The notes: a model not told the origin generated them from the sequence alone. DNA of 64,000 bases from Microbacterium sp. BLY (GCF_017939615.1 NZ_JAGKSR010000001.1:1674001-1738000), one strand, 5' to 3'; counted from the stretch's first letter, positions 32,917 to 44,087 are shown. Program-made: numbers and translations.

Positions 32917-34148
32917 GCGAAGGCGCTCATCCCGGTGATGTCGCGGCCGAGCAGCAGTGCCTGGACCGACTCCGTGCCCTCGTAGGTGTGGATGGCCTCG
33001 ATGTCGGCCATGTGCTGCATCACGCCGTTCTCCAGCAGGATGCCGTTGCCGCCGAGGAGATCCCGCGCGGTCGCGGCGATCCGCCGGGCGGCGCGGGTGT
33101 TGTGGAACTTCGCGAGCGACGCCTGGGTCGGCCGCAGGGCGCCCGCCTGCTCCAGGTCGGCCATCCGGCGGCAGTACAGCTGCATCGCCGTGAGATCTTC
33201 CAGCATGTGGGTCAGCCGCTCTTGGACCATCTGGAACTTCGCGAGCGGTTTGCCGAACTGCACCCGCTCCTTCGCATACGCCAGCGCCGCCTCGTAGCAG
33301 GCCGTCGCGTGACCCAGCGCCGACCAGGCGACCCCGGACCGCGTGGCGTAGAGCACGGTCGAGGCGTCCCTGAAGCTCGTCGTCCCCGGCAGCACCGCGT
33401 CTGCCGGCACCCGCACGTCGTCCAGGCGGATGTGGGCCTGATGGATCGCGCGGAGGGAGGCCTTCCCGCGGATCACGGTGCCGGTGTATCCGGGGGTGTC
33501 CTGCTCGACGAGGAAGCATCGCACCGCCCCGTGTTCGGCAGCGGACTCGTCGTCCACCCGCGCCCAGACGAACGTGATGCCGCCGGAGGCCCCGTTGCCG
33601 ATCCACTTCTTGGCGCCACGCAGCACCCAGCTGTCGCCGTCGCGGCGGGCCACGGTCTCGAGCGAGACGGAGTCGGAGCCGTGGTCCGGCTCGGTCAGCG
33701 CGAACGACCCGAGCACCGAGCCGTCGGCGAGCGCGGTGAGCCAGCGGTCCTGCTGGGCGGGGGAGCCGAAGAGAGCGAGGGTCCGGAGGGCGAGGCCGCC
33801 CTGCACGGCGAGGATCGTGCCGAGCGAGCCGTCGCCGCGGGAGATCTCCATGTTCACCAGGCCCGCCGCGAGCGGGGAGAGCCGGGTGAGGGAGGGGTGG
33901 TCCACGCCGTCGACGACGAGGTCCATCTCACCCATACGGCGCGCGGCCTGGAGCGGGTACTCGGCGCGGTCCCACGCCTCGGCCATCTGCGGGGCGACCT
34001 CGTCGATGTACGCCTTCGCGCGGTCCCAGGCCTCCCGGTCGGCGGCGGGGATATCGGCGAAGACCGCGTAGTAGTCGCTGTCCTGCCGACCGGTGACGTC
34101 GTAGGACGAGACGCGCTCGCCGGGGACGGGGGAGGCTTCGGTGCTCAT
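32913..34148 (-). CDS. Acyl-CoA dehydrogenase (glutaryl-CoA dehydrogenase-like)
   Basis: 411 aa. FAD-binding FALTEPDHGSDS and WVLRGAKKWIGNG motifs; ATARDLLGGNGI; catalytic base E390 in TYEGT, where the glutaryl-CoA/short-chain branch keeps it. Oxidises an acyl-CoA with electron-transfer flavoprotein. ATG 34148 has AAGGAG 6-11 nt upstream. A palindromic operator (34160-34200) overlaps its promoter, and a TetR gene lies next to it on the same strand, so that repressor probably controls it. Confidence 0.9.
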   Translation of the reverse strand: MSTEASPVPGERVSSYDVTGRQDSDYYAVFADIPAADREAWDRAKAYIDEVAPQMAEAWDRAEYPLQAARRMGEMDLVVDGVDHPSLTRLSPLAAGLVNMEISRGDGSLGTILAVQGGLALRTLALFGSPAQQDRWLTALADGSVLGSFALTEPDHGSDSVSLETVARRDGDSWVLRGAKKWIGNGASGGITFVWARVDDESAAEHGAVRCFLVEQDTPGYTGTVIRGKASLRAIHQAHIRLDDVRVPADAVLPGTTSFRDASTVLYATRSGVAWSALGHATACYEAALAYAKERVQFGKPLAKFQMVQERLTHMLEDLTAMQLYCRRMADLEQAGALRPTQASLAKFHNTRAARRIAATARDLLGGNGILLENGVMQHMADIEAIHTYEGTESVQALLLGRDITGMSAFA

Positions 34149-34159
34149 GACTGCTCCTT

Positions 34160-34200
34160 CGTGACACCAGGTATCGTACTCCTCGATACTCGGTATCACG
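34160..34200. promoter_or_regulatory. Candidate TetR operator before the acyl-CoA dehydrogenase
   Basis: Nested imperfect palindrome with all arms centred on base 34180: inner GTATCG (34171-34176) with CGATAC (34184-34189), outer CGTGACACC (34160-34168) with GGTATCACG (34192-34200). 14 of 20 base pairs match. Size and symmetry suit a TetR dimer pair. Confidence 0.5.
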
Positions 34201-34216
34201 ACCTCCCTGCCGCGGC

Positions 34217-34879
34217 TCAGTCGAGCTCGGAGCGCAGCCTCCGCGTCACCTCGGCGATGGGCATGGACCGGGGGAAGACGGCCACGACGACATCGTCCGG
34301 AGCGCCGGCCGCGGCGTCGTCGCCCACGCCGTAGCGGCGACGCGCATCCGCGAGTGCGGACTGGAGGGTCGCCAGCGGCACCTTCTTGCGTCCGCGCAGC
34401 AGTTGGCGCAGCACGTGGTTGTGCACCGCGGTGACCAAGGCGGCGAACCCGACCGCATCGAGCGGGTCCACCCCCGGCAGCGCGGCGCGGAGGTACTCGT
34501 CGAACAGCCGCTCGTACCGGAAGACGGTGATGATCTCGCGCTCGCGGAGCACCGGCACCTGGCGCACGATCTGGTAGCGCCGCCGCGCCAGCTCGGGGTC
34601 GTTCGCGAAGTGCGTGAACACGGATTCGGATGCCGCGCACACCGCGCCCCACGGGTCGTCGTGGCCCTCGGCGAGGAACTCGCGGAGCTGCTCGAGCAGC
34701 ACCTCGTGATCGGCGAAGACGACGTCCTCCTTGCCGCCGAACTGGCGGAAGAAGGTCGATCGGGAGACACCCGCCGCTTTCGCGATCTGCTCGACGGACG
34801 TCTGGTCGAAGCCCTGGGTCTGGAACAGTTCGAGCGCGGCGGCGACCACGGCGTCGCGCGGATCGGAGAAGTCTCGCAT
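34217..34879 (-). CDS. TetR/AcrR family transcriptional regulator
   Basis: 220 aa. N-terminal [42 protein letters not shown] (residues 15-53). The C-terminal helical domain is variable and would bind a ligand, plausibly an acyl-CoA given the neighbouring dehydrogenase. Start ATG 34879 with TAGGCT 7 nt upstream on the minus strand, so probably leaderless. Divergent from sucC. Confidence 0.9.
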   Translation of the reverse strand: MRDFSDPRDAVVAAALELFQTQGFDQTSVEQIAKAAGVSRSTFFRQFGGKEDVVFADHEVLLEQLREFLAEGHDDPWGAVCAASESVFTHFANDPELARRRYQIVRQVPVLREREIITVFRYERLFDEYLRAALPGVDPLDAVGFAALVTAVHNHVLRQLLRGRKKVPLATLQSALADARRRYGVGDDAAAGAPDDVVVAVFPRSMPIAEVTRRLRSELD

Positions 34880-34962
34880 GACGCAAAGCCTAGGACCTTC
34901 CGACCGCTCCGCACCGGCCCTGCCGAGGCGCCGTCGGCCGCGGGAGCGCCCAGACCGAGGTA

Positions 34963-34968
34963 GTAGGC
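34963..34968 (+). promoter_or_regulatory. -10 box of sucCD promoter
   Basis: TAGGCT about 70 bp before the sucC start, the only good -10 match here. It would start the transcript near 34975 and put the palindrome at 34980-34999 in the early transcribed region. Confidence 0.4.
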
Positions 34969-34979
34969 TGGGGGACTGG

Positions 34980-34999
34980 TCGATGTCTCGACATCGAGA
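34980..34999. promoter_or_regulatory. Palindrome upstream of sucC, shared with icd
   Basis: TCTCGACATCGAGA (34986-34999) is a perfect palindrome; overlapping it, TCGATGTC/GACATCGA is a second 8-bp inverted repeat. A 14-bp element of the same pattern, TCTYGRYAYCRAGA, precedes icd at 50174-50187. Likely site of a shared TCA-cycle regulator. Confidence 0.5.
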
Positions 35000-35039
35000 G
35001 AATCACCACACCAGACCGCAGCCCAGTGAAGGAAGCACA

Positions 35040-36206
35040 GTGGATCTGTACGAGTACCAGGCACGAGACGTTTTCGAGAAGTACGGAGTGCCGGTCCTCG
35101 CCGGCATCGTCGCGGACACCCCCGAGGAGGTGAAGGCGGCTGCCGAGAAGATCGGCGGTGTCGTGGTCGTCAAGGCCCAGGTCAAGACCGGAGGCCGCGG
35201 CAAGGCCGGCGGTGTCAAGGTCGCCAAGACTCCCGACGAGGCGTACGAGGCCGCGAAGGCCATCCTCGGGCTCGACATCAAGGGCCACGTCGTCAAGCGC
35301 GTCATGGTCGCGCAGGGGGCCCGCATCGCCGAGGAGTTCTACTTCTCCGTGCTGCTCGACCGCGCCAACCGCTCCTACCTCTCCCTGTGCTCCGTCGAGG
35401 GCGGCATGGAGATCGAGCAGCTCGCCGTCGAGAAGCCCGAGGCCCTCGCCCGCGTCGAGGTGAACCCGCTCACGGGGATCGACAAGGAGAAGGCGGTCGA
35501 GATCGCTCGCGCCGCGAACTTCCCGGAGGACCTCGTCGAGAAGGTCTCCGACGTGTTCGTGAAGCTCTACGACGTCTACAAGGGTGAGGACGCGACGCTC
35601 GTCGAGGTCAACCCGCTCGTCCGCACCGAGGACGGCGACATCATCGCGCTCGACGGCAAGGTCACGCTCGACGACAACGCCTCCGAGATCCGCCACCCCG
35701 AGCACGAGGCGCTCGAGGACAAGGACGCCGCCGACCCGCTCGAGGCCAAGGCCAAGGCGTCCGGCCTCAACTACGTCAAGCTCGACGGCGAGGTCGGCAT
35801 CATCGGCAACGGGGCGGGACTCGTCATGTCCACGCTCGACGTCGTCGCCTACGCCGGCGAGAACCACAACGGCGTCAAGCCCGCCAACTTCCTCGACATC
35901 GGCGGCGGCGCGTCGGCCGAGGTCATGGCCGCCGGCCTCGACGTCATCCTCGGCGACCCGCAGGTCAAGAGCGTGTTCGTCAACGTGTTCGGTGGCATCA
36001 CGGCGTGCGACGCCGTCGCCAACGGCATCAAGGGTGCTCTCGAGACCCTGGGAGACACGGCCTCGAAGCCGCTCGTCGTCCGCCTCGACGGCAACCGCGT
36101 GGACGAGGGTCGTGCGATCCTCGCCGACTACGCGCACCCGCTCGTGACCCTGGCCGCCACGATGGACGAGGGCGCCGACAAGGCCGCCGAGCTCGCCAAC
36201 GCCTGA
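35040..36206 (+). CDS. sucC: Succinyl-CoA ligase (ADP-forming) beta subunit
   Basis: 388 aa from GTG 35040, preceded by GAAGGAAG and beginning with the family's [13 protein letters not shown]-grasp domain ([19 protein letters not shown] near 40-58), EVNPLV metal/nucleotide motif near 193-198, and a C-terminal CoA-ligase domain with NVFGGIT. With SucD it converts succinyl-CoA to succinate with substrate-level phosphorylation in the TCA cycle. sucD starts 28 nt downstream. Confidence 0.97.
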   Translation: MDLYEYQARDVFEKYGVPVLAGIVADTPEEVKAAAEKIGGVVVVKAQVKTGGRGKAGGVKVAKTPDEAYEAAKAILGLDIKGHVVKRVMVAQGARIAEEFYFSVLLDRANRSYLSLCSVEGGMEIEQLAVEKPEALARVEVNPLTGIDKEKAVEIARAANFPEDLVEKVSDVFVKLYDVYKGEDATLVEVNPLVRTEDGDIIALDGKVTLDDNASEIRHPEHEALEDKDAADPLEAKAKASGLNYVKLDGEVGIIGNGAGLVMSTLDVVAYAGENHNGVKPANFLDIGGGASAEVMAAGLDVILGDPQVKSVFVNVFGGITACDAVANGIKGALETLGDTASKPLVVRLDGNRVDEGRAILADYAHPLVTLAATMDEGADKAAELANA

Positions 36207-36234
36207 CGCTTCGACAGGATTTAAGGAACAGAAC

Positions 36235-37137
<903 letters not shown>

Positions 37138-37152
37138 TCTGAGCTACGCTGA

Positions 37153-37192
37153 ATGACGAAGGCCCCGGGCTCCACCCCGGGGCCTTCGTCAT
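37153..37192. terminator. 17-bp perfect-stem terminator after sucD
   Basis: Stem 37153-37169 pairs perfectly with 37176-37192 (core GAAGGCCCCGGG), 6-nt loop, 15 nt after the stop codon. Can act in both directions. Confidence 0.75.
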
Positions 37193-37202
37193 GCCACTCA
37201 CT

Positions 37203-37257
37203 CGAATCACGCAAACGGCCCCATTCCGAGGCGGAATGGGGCCGTCTGCGTGATTCG
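37203..37257. terminator. 26-bp hairpin next to the purine permease stop
   Basis: Arms 37203-37228 and 37232-37257 pair over 26 bp with one mismatch and a 3-nt loop. The arm begins CGAATCACGCA, similar to the arm of the hairpin at 32851. It lies 6 bp beyond the minus-strand permease stop codon and 10 bp from the sucD terminator. Confidence 0.65.
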
Positions 37258-37263
37258 AACGGG

Positions 37264-38739
37264 TCAGATCCCGACGCCGAAGAGGGCCTCGATGGGACCG
37301 CGGGCGAAGAAGATGAGGAAGCCGGCGCCGACCACCCACAGCAGCGGGCTGATCGTCTTGGCCTTGCCGGAGAAGGCGTGGATGAGCACCCAGCTCACGA
37401 AGCCCGCCCCGATGCCGTTGGCGATCGAGTACGTCAGCGGCATGACCGACACCGTGAGGAACACCGGCAGCAGCACGCGGAAGTCGCCGAAGTCGATGTG
37501 CCGGATCTGCGCCATCATCATCGCGCCGACGATGATCAGCGCCGCGGCGGCGATCTCGGTCGGGACGATCGAGGTCAGCGGCGTGAGGAACATCGCGACG
37601 AGGAACACGATGCCGGTCACGACGTTCGCGAGTCCGGTGCGGGCTCCCTCTCCGATGCCGGCGCCGGACTCGATGAAGACCGTGCTGGAGGACGACGAGG
37701 TGGCACCACCCGCGATGGCTCCGACACCCTCGACCACGAGCGCCGACTTGATGCGCGGGAAGTCGCCGTTGTCGTCGGCGAGGTTCGCCTCCTTCGCCAG
37801 GCCCGTCATGGTGCCCATGGCGTCGAAGAAGTTCGTGAAGAGGAGCGTGAAGACGATCATCACGAGCGCGACGAGGCTGACCTTGCCGAGGTCGAACGAG
37901 AAGTCGACGGCGCCGATGAGGCTGAGGTCGGGAACGCTGACGGGGGAGCCGTTCAGCGCCGGGACGGTCAGGCCCCAGCCGCCGGGGTTGACGACATTGC
38001 CCTCATCGTCGACGCCGCGGGCGCCGATGTGCCAGATCGCCTCGACGACGACCGCGAGCACGGTGCCGCCGATGAGGCCGATGAGCATCCCGCCCTTGAC
38101 CCGCAGCGCGACGAGGATGCCGGTGAGCAGCAGCGTGATCACGAACAGGAGGCTCGGCACGGTCGCGATCGAGCCGTTGACGCCGAGGCCGACGGGAGGC
38201 GACGACGCGCCGGTCGCGGTGACGAAGCCGGAGTTGACGAACCCGATGAACGCGATGAAGAGGCCGATGCCGACCGTGATCGCGATCTTCAGCTGGAAGG
38301 GCACCGCGTCGAAGATCGCCTTGCGCAGCCCGGTGGCGGCGAGGAGCACGATCACGACGCCGTTGATCATCACGAGCGCCATCGCCTCGGGCCAGGTGAC
38401 CTGGCCGACGACGGAGAACGCGACGAAGGCGTTGATGCCGAGGCCGGCGGCGAAGCCGAACGGCAGGCGGGTGACGACACCGAAGAGGATCGTCATGACG
38501 CCGGCGGTCAGGGCCGTCGCGGCCCCGACGGCGTTGAAGTCGAGCATGTCGCCGGCGACGTCCGGCTTGCCGGACAGGATGATCGGGTTCAGGATCACGA
38601 TGTAGGCCATCGTGACGAACGTCACGAGGCCTCCGCGGATCTCGGTGCCGATCGTCGATCCGCGCTTGCTGATCTCGAAGAAGCGGTCCAGGGTACCGGT
38701 GGGCTCGGTGGACGTCGGGGCGGGTGGGGCAGTAGTCAT
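37264..38739 (-). CDS. NCS2 family purine permease (AzgA-like)
   Basis: 491 aa with about 12-14 hydrophobic segments. N-terminal GGLVTFVTMAYIVILNP and AGLGINAF motifs, and VEGVGAIAGGATSSSSSTVFIESGAGIGEGARTGLANVV in the middle, are typical of the AzgA (adenine/guanine/hypoxanthine) branch of NCS2 proton symporters. Start ATG 38739 with GGAGG upstream. Its position near purN-purH fits purine salvage, but it is transcribed alone on the opposite strand. Confidence 0.9.
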   Translation of the reverse strand: MTTAPPAPTSTEPTGTLDRFFEISKRGSTIGTEIRGGLVTFVTMAYIVILNPIILSGKPDVAGDMLDFNAVGAATALTAGVMTILFGVVTRLPFGFAAGLGINAFVAFSVVGQVTWPEAMALVMINGVVIVLLAATGLRKAIFDAVPFQLKIAITVGIGLFIAFIGFVNSGFVTATGASSPPVGLGVNGSIATVPSLLFVITLLLTGILVALRVKGGMLIGLIGGTVLAVVVEAIWHIGARGVDDEGNVVNPGGWGLTVPALNGSPVSVPDLSLIGAVDFSFDLGKVSLVALVMIVFTLLFTNFFDAMGTMTGLAKEANLADDNGDFPRIKSALVVEGVGAIAGGATSSSSSTVFIESGAGIGEGARTGLANVVTGIVFLVAMFLTPLTSIVPTEIAAAALIIVGAMMMAQIRHIDFGDFRVLLPVFLTVSVMPLTYSIANGIGAGFVSWVLIHAFSGKAKTISPLLWVVGAGFLIFFARGPIEALFGVGI

Positions 38740-38830
38740 CGGGAAACCTCCGGAGAAACGCTATCGTGTCGTCCGCCTCGCGCGCGCCCACGGGGAGCGG
38801 ACGGGAACTCGTCGTAGTCTCGGAAGCGCT

Positions 38831-40198
38831 ATGCAACGCCTCCTCGTCGCGCTCCTCGCCGCCCTCGACGCCGCCATCGCGGCGGCGATCGGACTCGTCG
38901 TGCTGCTGGCGCCGCTGACGCTCCTGTGGACCCTGGCGTTCGGCGTCACCGCCGACTGGGGTGCGCTCTGGCCGCTCACCGGCACGCTCTGGGAGTTCGG
39001 GCACGGCGTCCCCCTGGAGATCACGATTCCGGACGCCCTGCTCGTCGCCCTGGCGATCCCCGCCGACGCCGCGCGCTTCGTCGTGTCGATCACGCCGCTG
39101 GCGTTCCTCTTCTTCACCCTCCTGTTCGCCGCGCGCTCGGGCGGGCGGGCCGCGCGCTCCGGCGCCTGGCTGCTCGGCTCGCTGGCGGGAACCCTCGTGT
39201 TCGCCGTGATCGCCACGGTCGTCGCCCTCACCTCGGCGCTGGAGGCGGCGCGCGTGCCGATGGCGCTCGCGATCCTGCTCCCCACCGCCGTGTACCTCGT
39301 GGGTGTCGTGTGCGGCGCCGTGCGGGTGGCGTGGGAGGACGGCGACGGCGGGATCCTCGACCGGATCCACGACGTGCTGGACGCCCGGGAGGAGTGGGCC
39401 CCGGTGCCGGCGGCGATCGTGCGCGGGGCCGCGTTCACGCTGGTGGGGGTGGCCGGCGCGGCCGCACTCGCCGTCGCCGTCTCCGTCCTCCTCCGTGGCG
39501 GGGAGGTCGTCGCCCTGTTCCAGGCGGCCCGGGTCGACGCGCTCGGTGCCACGGTGATGACCCTCGGGCAGCTCGCGTACCTGCCGACGGCGGTCGTGTG
39601 GGCGGCCTCGTGGCTGGCCGGACCCGGGTTCGCGGTCGGGGCGGGGACCGCGGTGTCGCCGGCCGGCACGCAGCTCGGGGTCGTCCCCGGCATCCCGGCC
39701 TTCGGTCTGCTGCCCGAGAACACGTCCATGTGGATGCTGATCGTCATCCTGCTCCCCGTGGCAGCAGGGGCGTTCGCCGGGTGGGCCGTGCGTTCGCGGC
39801 TCGTGTGGGAGGGGACGCCGCTCGGCGTCCTGCAGCGCGCCGTGATCGCCGTCGGGATCGCCGCGGTCTCGGCCGGCGTCGCCGGTCTCGCCGCCGCCCT
39901 CGCGAACGGATCGATGGGCCCGGGCCGGCTGGGGGTCGTGGGGCCGGCGGTCCTGCCGTTCGCGCTGTCCCTCGGTGGGGAGGTGCTCGTCGGCGCGGCG
40001 ATCCTGCTGCTCTCCCCCCGGAACCGCGACGAGGTCGCCGAGGAGCGCACGGACCGCTGGATCGCGGAGATGTCGGCGCTCGGCTCCGAGGGTCCGATCG
40101 GCGGCCGCGCGGCCGACACGGATGTCCCGGCCCCCGACGGCACGGTGCCGCTGGACGGACTCCCCGGACGGGACGGTGCGCCTCCGGCGCGCCGGTAG
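38831..40198 (+). CDS. DUF6350 (PerM-like) multi-pass membrane protein
   Basis: 455 aa with about ten hydrophobic segments, alternating with short loops, and a hydrophilic C-terminal tail. Matches by composition and context the DUF6350 family, also annotated as cell-division protein PerM in mycobacteria and regularly found just before purN in actinobacteria. Its stop codon TAG is part of the TAGACT -10 box of purN. ATG 38831 is the first start after the divergent permease promoter. Confidence 0.75.
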   Translation: MQRLLVALLAALDAAIAAAIGLVVLLAPLTLLWTLAFGVTADWGALWPLTGTLWEFGHGVPLEITIPDALLVALAIPADAARFVVSITPLAFLFFTLLFAARSGGRAARSGAWLLGSLAGTLVFAVIATVVALTSALEAARVPMALAILLPTAVYLVGVVCGAVRVAWEDGDGGILDRIHDVLDAREEWAPVPAAIVRGAAFTLVGVAGAAALAVAVSVLLRGGEVVALFQAARVDALGATVMTLGQLAYLPTAVVWAASWLAGPGFAVGAGTAVSPAGTQLGVVPGIPAFGLLPENTSMWMLIVILLPVAAGAFAGWAVRSRLVWEGTPLGVLQRAVIAVGIAAVSAGVAGLAAALANGSMGPGRLGVVGPAVLPFALSLGGEVLVGAAILLLSPRNRDEVAEERTDRWIAEMSALGSEGPIGGRAADTDVPAPDGTVPLDGLPGRDGAPPARR

Positions 40199-40201
40199 AC
40201 T
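40196..40201 (+). promoter_or_regulatory. -10 box of leaderless promoter (purN)
   Basis: TAGACT, then 6 nt, then GTG 40208. The first three bases are the stop codon of the preceding gene. Confidence 0.5.
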
Positions 40202-40207
40202 GGGCGC

Positions 40208-40795
40208 GTGCTCACGGTCGCCGTACTCATCTCGGGCGCCGGCTCGAACCTTCGCGCCCTCCTCGAGGCCGCTCGTCACCCCGATTTCCCGGCGAGGGTC
40301 GTCGTCGTCGGGGCGGACCGCGAAGCCGACGGGCTGGCCCACGCCGAGGAGTTCGGCATCCCCAGCTTCACCGTGCCGTGGCATGAGCACGAGAGCCGCG
40401 AGGCCTGGGGGGAGGAGCTGGGCCGTCAGCTCGCCGTCTGGACGCCCGACCTCGTGGTGCTCAGCGGCCTCATGCGGCTGCTGCCGTCGTCGCTCGTCGC
40501 CGCCTATGCGCCGCGGATCATCAACACCCATCCCGCGTATCTGCCCGAGTTCCCGGGGGCGCACGGCGTCCGCGACGCCCTCGCCGCCGGGGTGCGCGAG
40601 ACCGGCGCGAGCGTGATCGTCGTGGACGACGGCGTCGACACCGGTCCCATCCTCGCGCAGGAGCGGGTGCCGATCCGGGCCGACGACACCGAGCACACGC
40701 TGCACGAACGCATCAAGCCGGTCGAGCGCCGGCTCCTCATCGACGTCGTCCGGCGCATCGCGACCGGCGACCTCACCCTGACCTCCGCCCCCTGA
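40208..40795 (+). CDS. purN: Phosphoribosylglycinamide formyltransferase (GART)
   Basis: 195 aa. N-terminal LISGAGSNL; catalytic N106 and H108 in an [13 protein letters not shown] segment and D144 in VDDGVDTGP. Transfers formyl from 10-formyl-THF to GAR, step 3 of purine synthesis. GTG 40208 fits a leaderless promoter. purH begins 31 nt later and is probably cotranscribed. Confidence 0.95.
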   Translation: MLTVAVLISGAGSNLRALLEAARHPDFPARVVVVGADREADGLAHAEEFGIPSFTVPWHEHESREAWGEELGRQLAVWTPDLVVLSGLMRLLPSSLVAAYAPRIINTHPAYLPEFPGAHGVRDALAAGVRETGASVIVVDDGVDTGPILAQERVPIRADDTEHTLHERIKPVERRLLIDVVRRIATGDLTLTSAP

Positions 40796-40826
40796 CCCCC
40801 CGACGCCCCGCACGAAGGAGCCCATC

Positions 40827-42434
40827 ATGGCCGGCCCCCGCCACGACCCCACGCTCTACCGCGATCGCGACACCGTGCCGATCCGGCGCGCGCTCGTCTC
40901 GGTCAGCGACAAGACCGACCTGCTCGTGCTCGCCGCCGCGCTCGCCGAGGCGGGGGTCGAGATCGTCTCGACGGGATCGACCGCGTCCACGATCCGCGAC
41001 GCCGGGTTCGAGGTGACCGATGTCGCCGCCGTGACCGGTGTCGCCGAGATGCTCGACGGCCGGGTGAAGACCCTGCACCCGAAGGTGCACGGCGGCCTGC
41101 TGGCCGACCTGCGCCTGGAGGACCACGAGCGCCAGCTGGCCGACCTCGACATCGCGCCGTTCGAGCTCGTCGTGGTCAACCTCTATCCGTTCGTCGAGAC
41201 CGTCGCCTCCGGGGCGGCCGGAGACGACGTGGTGGAGCAGATCGACATCGGCGGGCCGGCCATGGTGCGCGCGGCCGCGAAGAACCACGCGAACGTCGCG
41301 ATCGTCGTGTCGCCGCAGTCCTACCCCGCGATCGTCGCGGCCGTCGCCGACGGCGGCACCTCCCTCGCACAGCGGCGCGAGCTGGCCGCCCGGGCGTTCG
41401 CGCACACCGCGGCCTACGACACGGCCGTCGCGCAGTGGTTCGCCGAGGGGACCCTCACCGAGCCGGGCGACCTGCCCGCGCACCTGACGATCCAGGCCGA
41501 GCGGCTGGCGACCCTCCGCTACGGCGAGAACTCGCACCAGCGCGGCGCCATCTACACCCGCGCCGGCGGACACGGCATCGCCCAGGCCACGCAGCTGCAG
41601 GGCAAGGAGATGTCGTACAACAACTACGTGGACGCCGACGCCGCCCTGCGCGCCGCCTACGACATGATCAAGCCCGCCGTCGCCATCATCAAGCACGCCA
41701 ACCCGTGCGGCATCGCGACCACGGCGCCGAACGCCCTCGACCCGATCGCCAGCGCGCACCTGCGCGCCCACGAGTGCGACCCGGTGTCCGCGTACGGCGG
41801 CGTGATCGCCGCGAACGGCACCGTGACGCTGAAGATGGCCGAGAACCTTAAGGACATCTTCACCGAGGTCATCGTGGCGCCGTCGTTCGAGCCGGCGGCG
41901 CTGGAGGTCTTCAAGGCCAAGAAGAACCTGCGTCTCCTCCAGCTGCCGGAGGACTGGCAGCAGGAGCGCATGGACGTCCGCCTCGTCTCCGGCGGTCTGC
42001 TGCTCCAGGACGCCGACCGCTTCCCGGACGACATCGTCTCGGTCGCGAAGGACTGGGAGCTCGTCTCGGGGGAGCGTCCGAGTGACGAGGAGATGGAGAA
42101 CCTCATCTTCGCGTGGAAGGCGTGCCGAGCGGTGAAGTCGAACGCGATCGTGCTCGCGAAGGACAACGCGACGGTCGGTGTCGGCATGGGCCAGGTCAAC
42201 CGCGTCGACTCGTGCCGCCTCGCGGTCGAGCGCGCCGGCGACCGCGCGGCCGGATCGGTCGCGGCCTCCGACGCCTTCTTCCCGTTCGCGGACGGCGCGC
42301 AGGTGCTCATCGACGCCGGTGTCACGGCGATCGTGCAGCCCGGCGGCTCCGTCCGTGACGAAGAGGTCGTGGATGCCGCGCGCAAGGCCGGCGTCACGAT
42401 GTTCTTCACCGGGGAGCGTCACTTCTTCCACTGA
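40827..42434 (+). CDS. purH: Bifunctional AICAR formyltransferase/IMP cyclohydrolase
   Basis: 535 aa. MGS-like IMP cyclohydrolase domain at the N-terminus ([33 protein letters not shown]) and AICAR transformylase domain with K289-H290 in a KHANPCG motif and NNYVDADAA. Catalyses the last two steps of IMP synthesis. ATG 40827 has GAAGGAG upstream. Followed by an 18-bp-stem terminator. Confidence 0.97.
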   Translation: MAGPRHDPTLYRDRDTVPIRRALVSVSDKTDLLVLAAALAEAGVEIVSTGSTASTIRDAGFEVTDVAAVTGVAEMLDGRVKTLHPKVHGGLLADLRLEDHERQLADLDIAPFELVVVNLYPFVETVASGAAGDDVVEQIDIGGPAMVRAAAKNHANVAIVVSPQSYPAIVAAVADGGTSLAQRRELAARAFAHTAAYDTAVAQWFAEGTLTEPGDLPAHLTIQAERLATLRYGENSHQRGAIYTRAGGHGIAQATQLQGKEMSYNNYVDADAALRAAYDMIKPAVAIIKHANPCGIATTAPNALDPIASAHLRAHECDPVSAYGGVIAANGTVTLKMAENLKDIFTEVIVAPSFEPAALEVFKAKKNLRLLQLPEDWQQERMDVRLVSGGLLLQDADRFPDDIVSVAKDWELVSGERPSDEEMENLIFAWKACRAVKSNAIVLAKDNATVGVGMGQVNRVDSCRLAVERAGDRAAGSVAASDAFFPFADGAQVLIDAGVTAIVQPGGSVRDEEVVDAARKAGVTMFFTGERHFFH

Positions 42435-42453
42435 GCCGAGACCCCGCTCTTCC

Positions 42454-42497
42454 GCCGAGACCCCGGCGTGCGCACGTGTGCACGCCGGGGTCTCGGC
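42454..42497. terminator. 18-bp perfect-stem terminator after purH
   Basis: GCCGAGACCCCGGCGTGC (42454-42471) pairs perfectly with 42480-42497 around an 8-nt loop. The first 12 bases of the arm also occur as a direct repeat at 42434-42445. Confidence 0.7.
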
Positions 42498-42578
42498 GCG
42501 TGGGCGGGGTTTCCGCGCATCACCGCGATGTCCGATTTCCGCCAGCCGGACGCCCGTGGGGGTGAGAGGGTGGAGGAC

Positions 42579-44087
42579 ATGAGCCACTCCTTCGACGAGC
42601 GCTACCGGGCGATCAGCGCCCGGGACACCCGCTTCGACGGGCAGTTCGTCACGGCCGTGCGCTCGACCGGCATCTACTGCCGCCCGAGCTGTCCTGCGCG
42701 CACGCCGAAACCGCAGAACGTCACCTTCTTTCCGACGAGCGCCGCCGCCCATGAGGCCGGGTATCGTGCGTGCAAGCGCTGCCTCCCCGAGGCCGCCCCG
42801 GGGTCTCCCGCGTGGGACGTCCGCGGGGACACCGCCGCGCGGGCCATGCGCCTGATCTCGTCGGGGGTGGTCGAGCGGGAGGGTGTCCCGGGGCTCGCCG
42901 CGCGGCTCGGCTACTCCAGCCGTCACCTCACCCGGCTGCTGACGACCGAGCTCGGCGCCGGCCCGCTCGCGCTGGCCAGGGCGCACCGCGCCCACACCGC
43001 CCGCATGCTCCTCGTGGGCACGGACATGCCCATCGCGGATGTCGCCTTCGCGGCCGGCTTCCACAGCATCCGGCAGTGCAACGACACGATCCGCGAGGTG
43101 TTCGCCCTCACCCCGGGGGAGCTGCGTGCCCGCCGCCGGACGGCGACGGCGGCGGTGCCGGGCGCGATCGACCTCATCCTGCCGTACCGGGGGCCCCTGG
43201 ACGCGGCCGGCGTCTTCGCCTGGATGGCCGCCCGTGCGGTGACCGGCGTCGAGGAGACCACGCCGACCTCCTTCTCCCGTCATCTCCGGATGCCCGGTGG
43301 TCCGGCGTGGTTCGAGGTGCGGCAGGATGAGACGGCGCGGTTGCGCCTGCGCGCGCGGGTGGCGCAGCTCGGCGATCTCGCGCCGCTCGTGGCGACCGCG
43401 CGGCGCATCTTCGACCTGGACGCCGACCCGCTCGCGATCGAGGAGGCGCTGGCGGCGCACTCGCCCCTCGCGCCGCTCGTCACGCGGACCCCCGGCATCC
43501 GCGTGCCGGGCGCCGCCGATCCGCACGAGATGCTGATCCGCGCGATGATCGGGCAGCAGATCACGGTCGTCGCGGCCCGCACCGCGCTCACCGCGCTCAC
43601 CGCCGCGCTGGGGGAGCGCACACCGGACGGCCTGCTGTTCCCGACCATGACGGCCATCGCGACCCACGGCGCGGAGGTGCTGCGCGGGCCCGCCGCCCGG
43701 ATCCGCGCCGTCACCGGAGCCGCCGCCGCGCTCGCCGACGGGAGCCTGACCCTCAGCGTCGGTGACGACGGCCCCACGCAGCGGGCCGCTCTCCTCGCGA
43801 TGCCCGGAATCGGCCCCTGGACGGCCGACTACGTGCGGATGCGGGTGCTCGGTGATCCGGACGTGCTGCTGCCCGGCGACGTCGCCCTGCGCGCCGGTGC
43901 GGCGGCGGCCGGACTCCCGTCCGACCCGAAGAGCCTGACCGCGTGGGCGGAGCGCACCGCGCCGTGGCGCAGCTACCTCAGCGCGCACCTGTGGCGTGCG
44001 GCCCCCGTCCGTCCCGCCGGACCGCGGAGCAGATCCGCCGTCCGCCCCGCCCGTGGCCCCGCGCCCGACACCGAGGAGACCTCATGA
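42579..44087 (+). CDS. Ada-AlkA fusion: methylphosphotriester sensor, AraC HTH and DNA-3-methyladenine glycosylase
   Basis: 502 aa. Ada zinc domain with four cysteines C34, C38, C65 and C68 (IYCRPSC and RACKRC). AraC-type HTH (about 85-190, with [23 protein letters not shown]). Then AlkA N-domain and HhH-GPD glycosylase with [14 protein letters not shown] near 405-418 and catalytic D434 in GDVAL. It should sense methylated DNA, activate transcription and excise alkylated bases. ATG 42579 chosen (GAGAGG 9 nt upstream); ATG 42528 is possible. Overlaps ogt by 4 bp. Confidence 0.92.
   Translation: MSHSFDERYRAISARDTRFDGQFVTAVRSTGIYCRPSCPARTPKPQNVTFFPTSAAAHEAGYRACKRCLPEAAPGSPAWDVRGDTAARAMRLISSGVVEREGVPGLAARLGYSSRHLTRLLTTELGAGPLALARAHRAHTARMLLVGTDMPIADVAFAAGFHSIRQCNDTIREVFALTPGELRARRRTATAAVPGAIDLILPYRGPLDAAGVFAWMAARAVTGVEETTPTSFSRHLRMPGGPAWFEVRQDETARLRLRARVAQLGDLAPLVATARRIFDLDADPLAIEEALAAHSPLAPLVTRTPGIRVPGAADPHEMLIRAMIGQQITVVAARTALTALTAALGERTPDGLLFPTMTAIATHGAEVLRGPAARIRAVTGAAAALADGSLTLSVGDDGPTQRAALLAMPGIGPWTADYVRMRVLGDPDVLLPGDVALRAGAAAAGLPSDPKSLTAWAERTAPWRSYLSAHLWRAAPVRPAGPRSRSAVRPARGPAPDTEETS

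Noticed and set aside
38740-38830. Purine riboswitch before the purine permease
   Set aside because: The gap is only 91 bp, shared with a divergent gene, and shows no conserved purine-aptamer core or suitable three-way junction.
42434-42465. Direct repeat GCCGAGACCCCG as a mobile-element mark
   Set aside because: Only two partial copies, the second being the arm of the purH terminator; better explained as part of the hairpin.
42528-42578. Longer start (ATG 42528) for the Ada-AlkA gene
   Set aside because: The extra 17 residues have no Ada homology and no ribosome site; ATG 42579 has a suitable purine-rich sequence and starts just before the domain.
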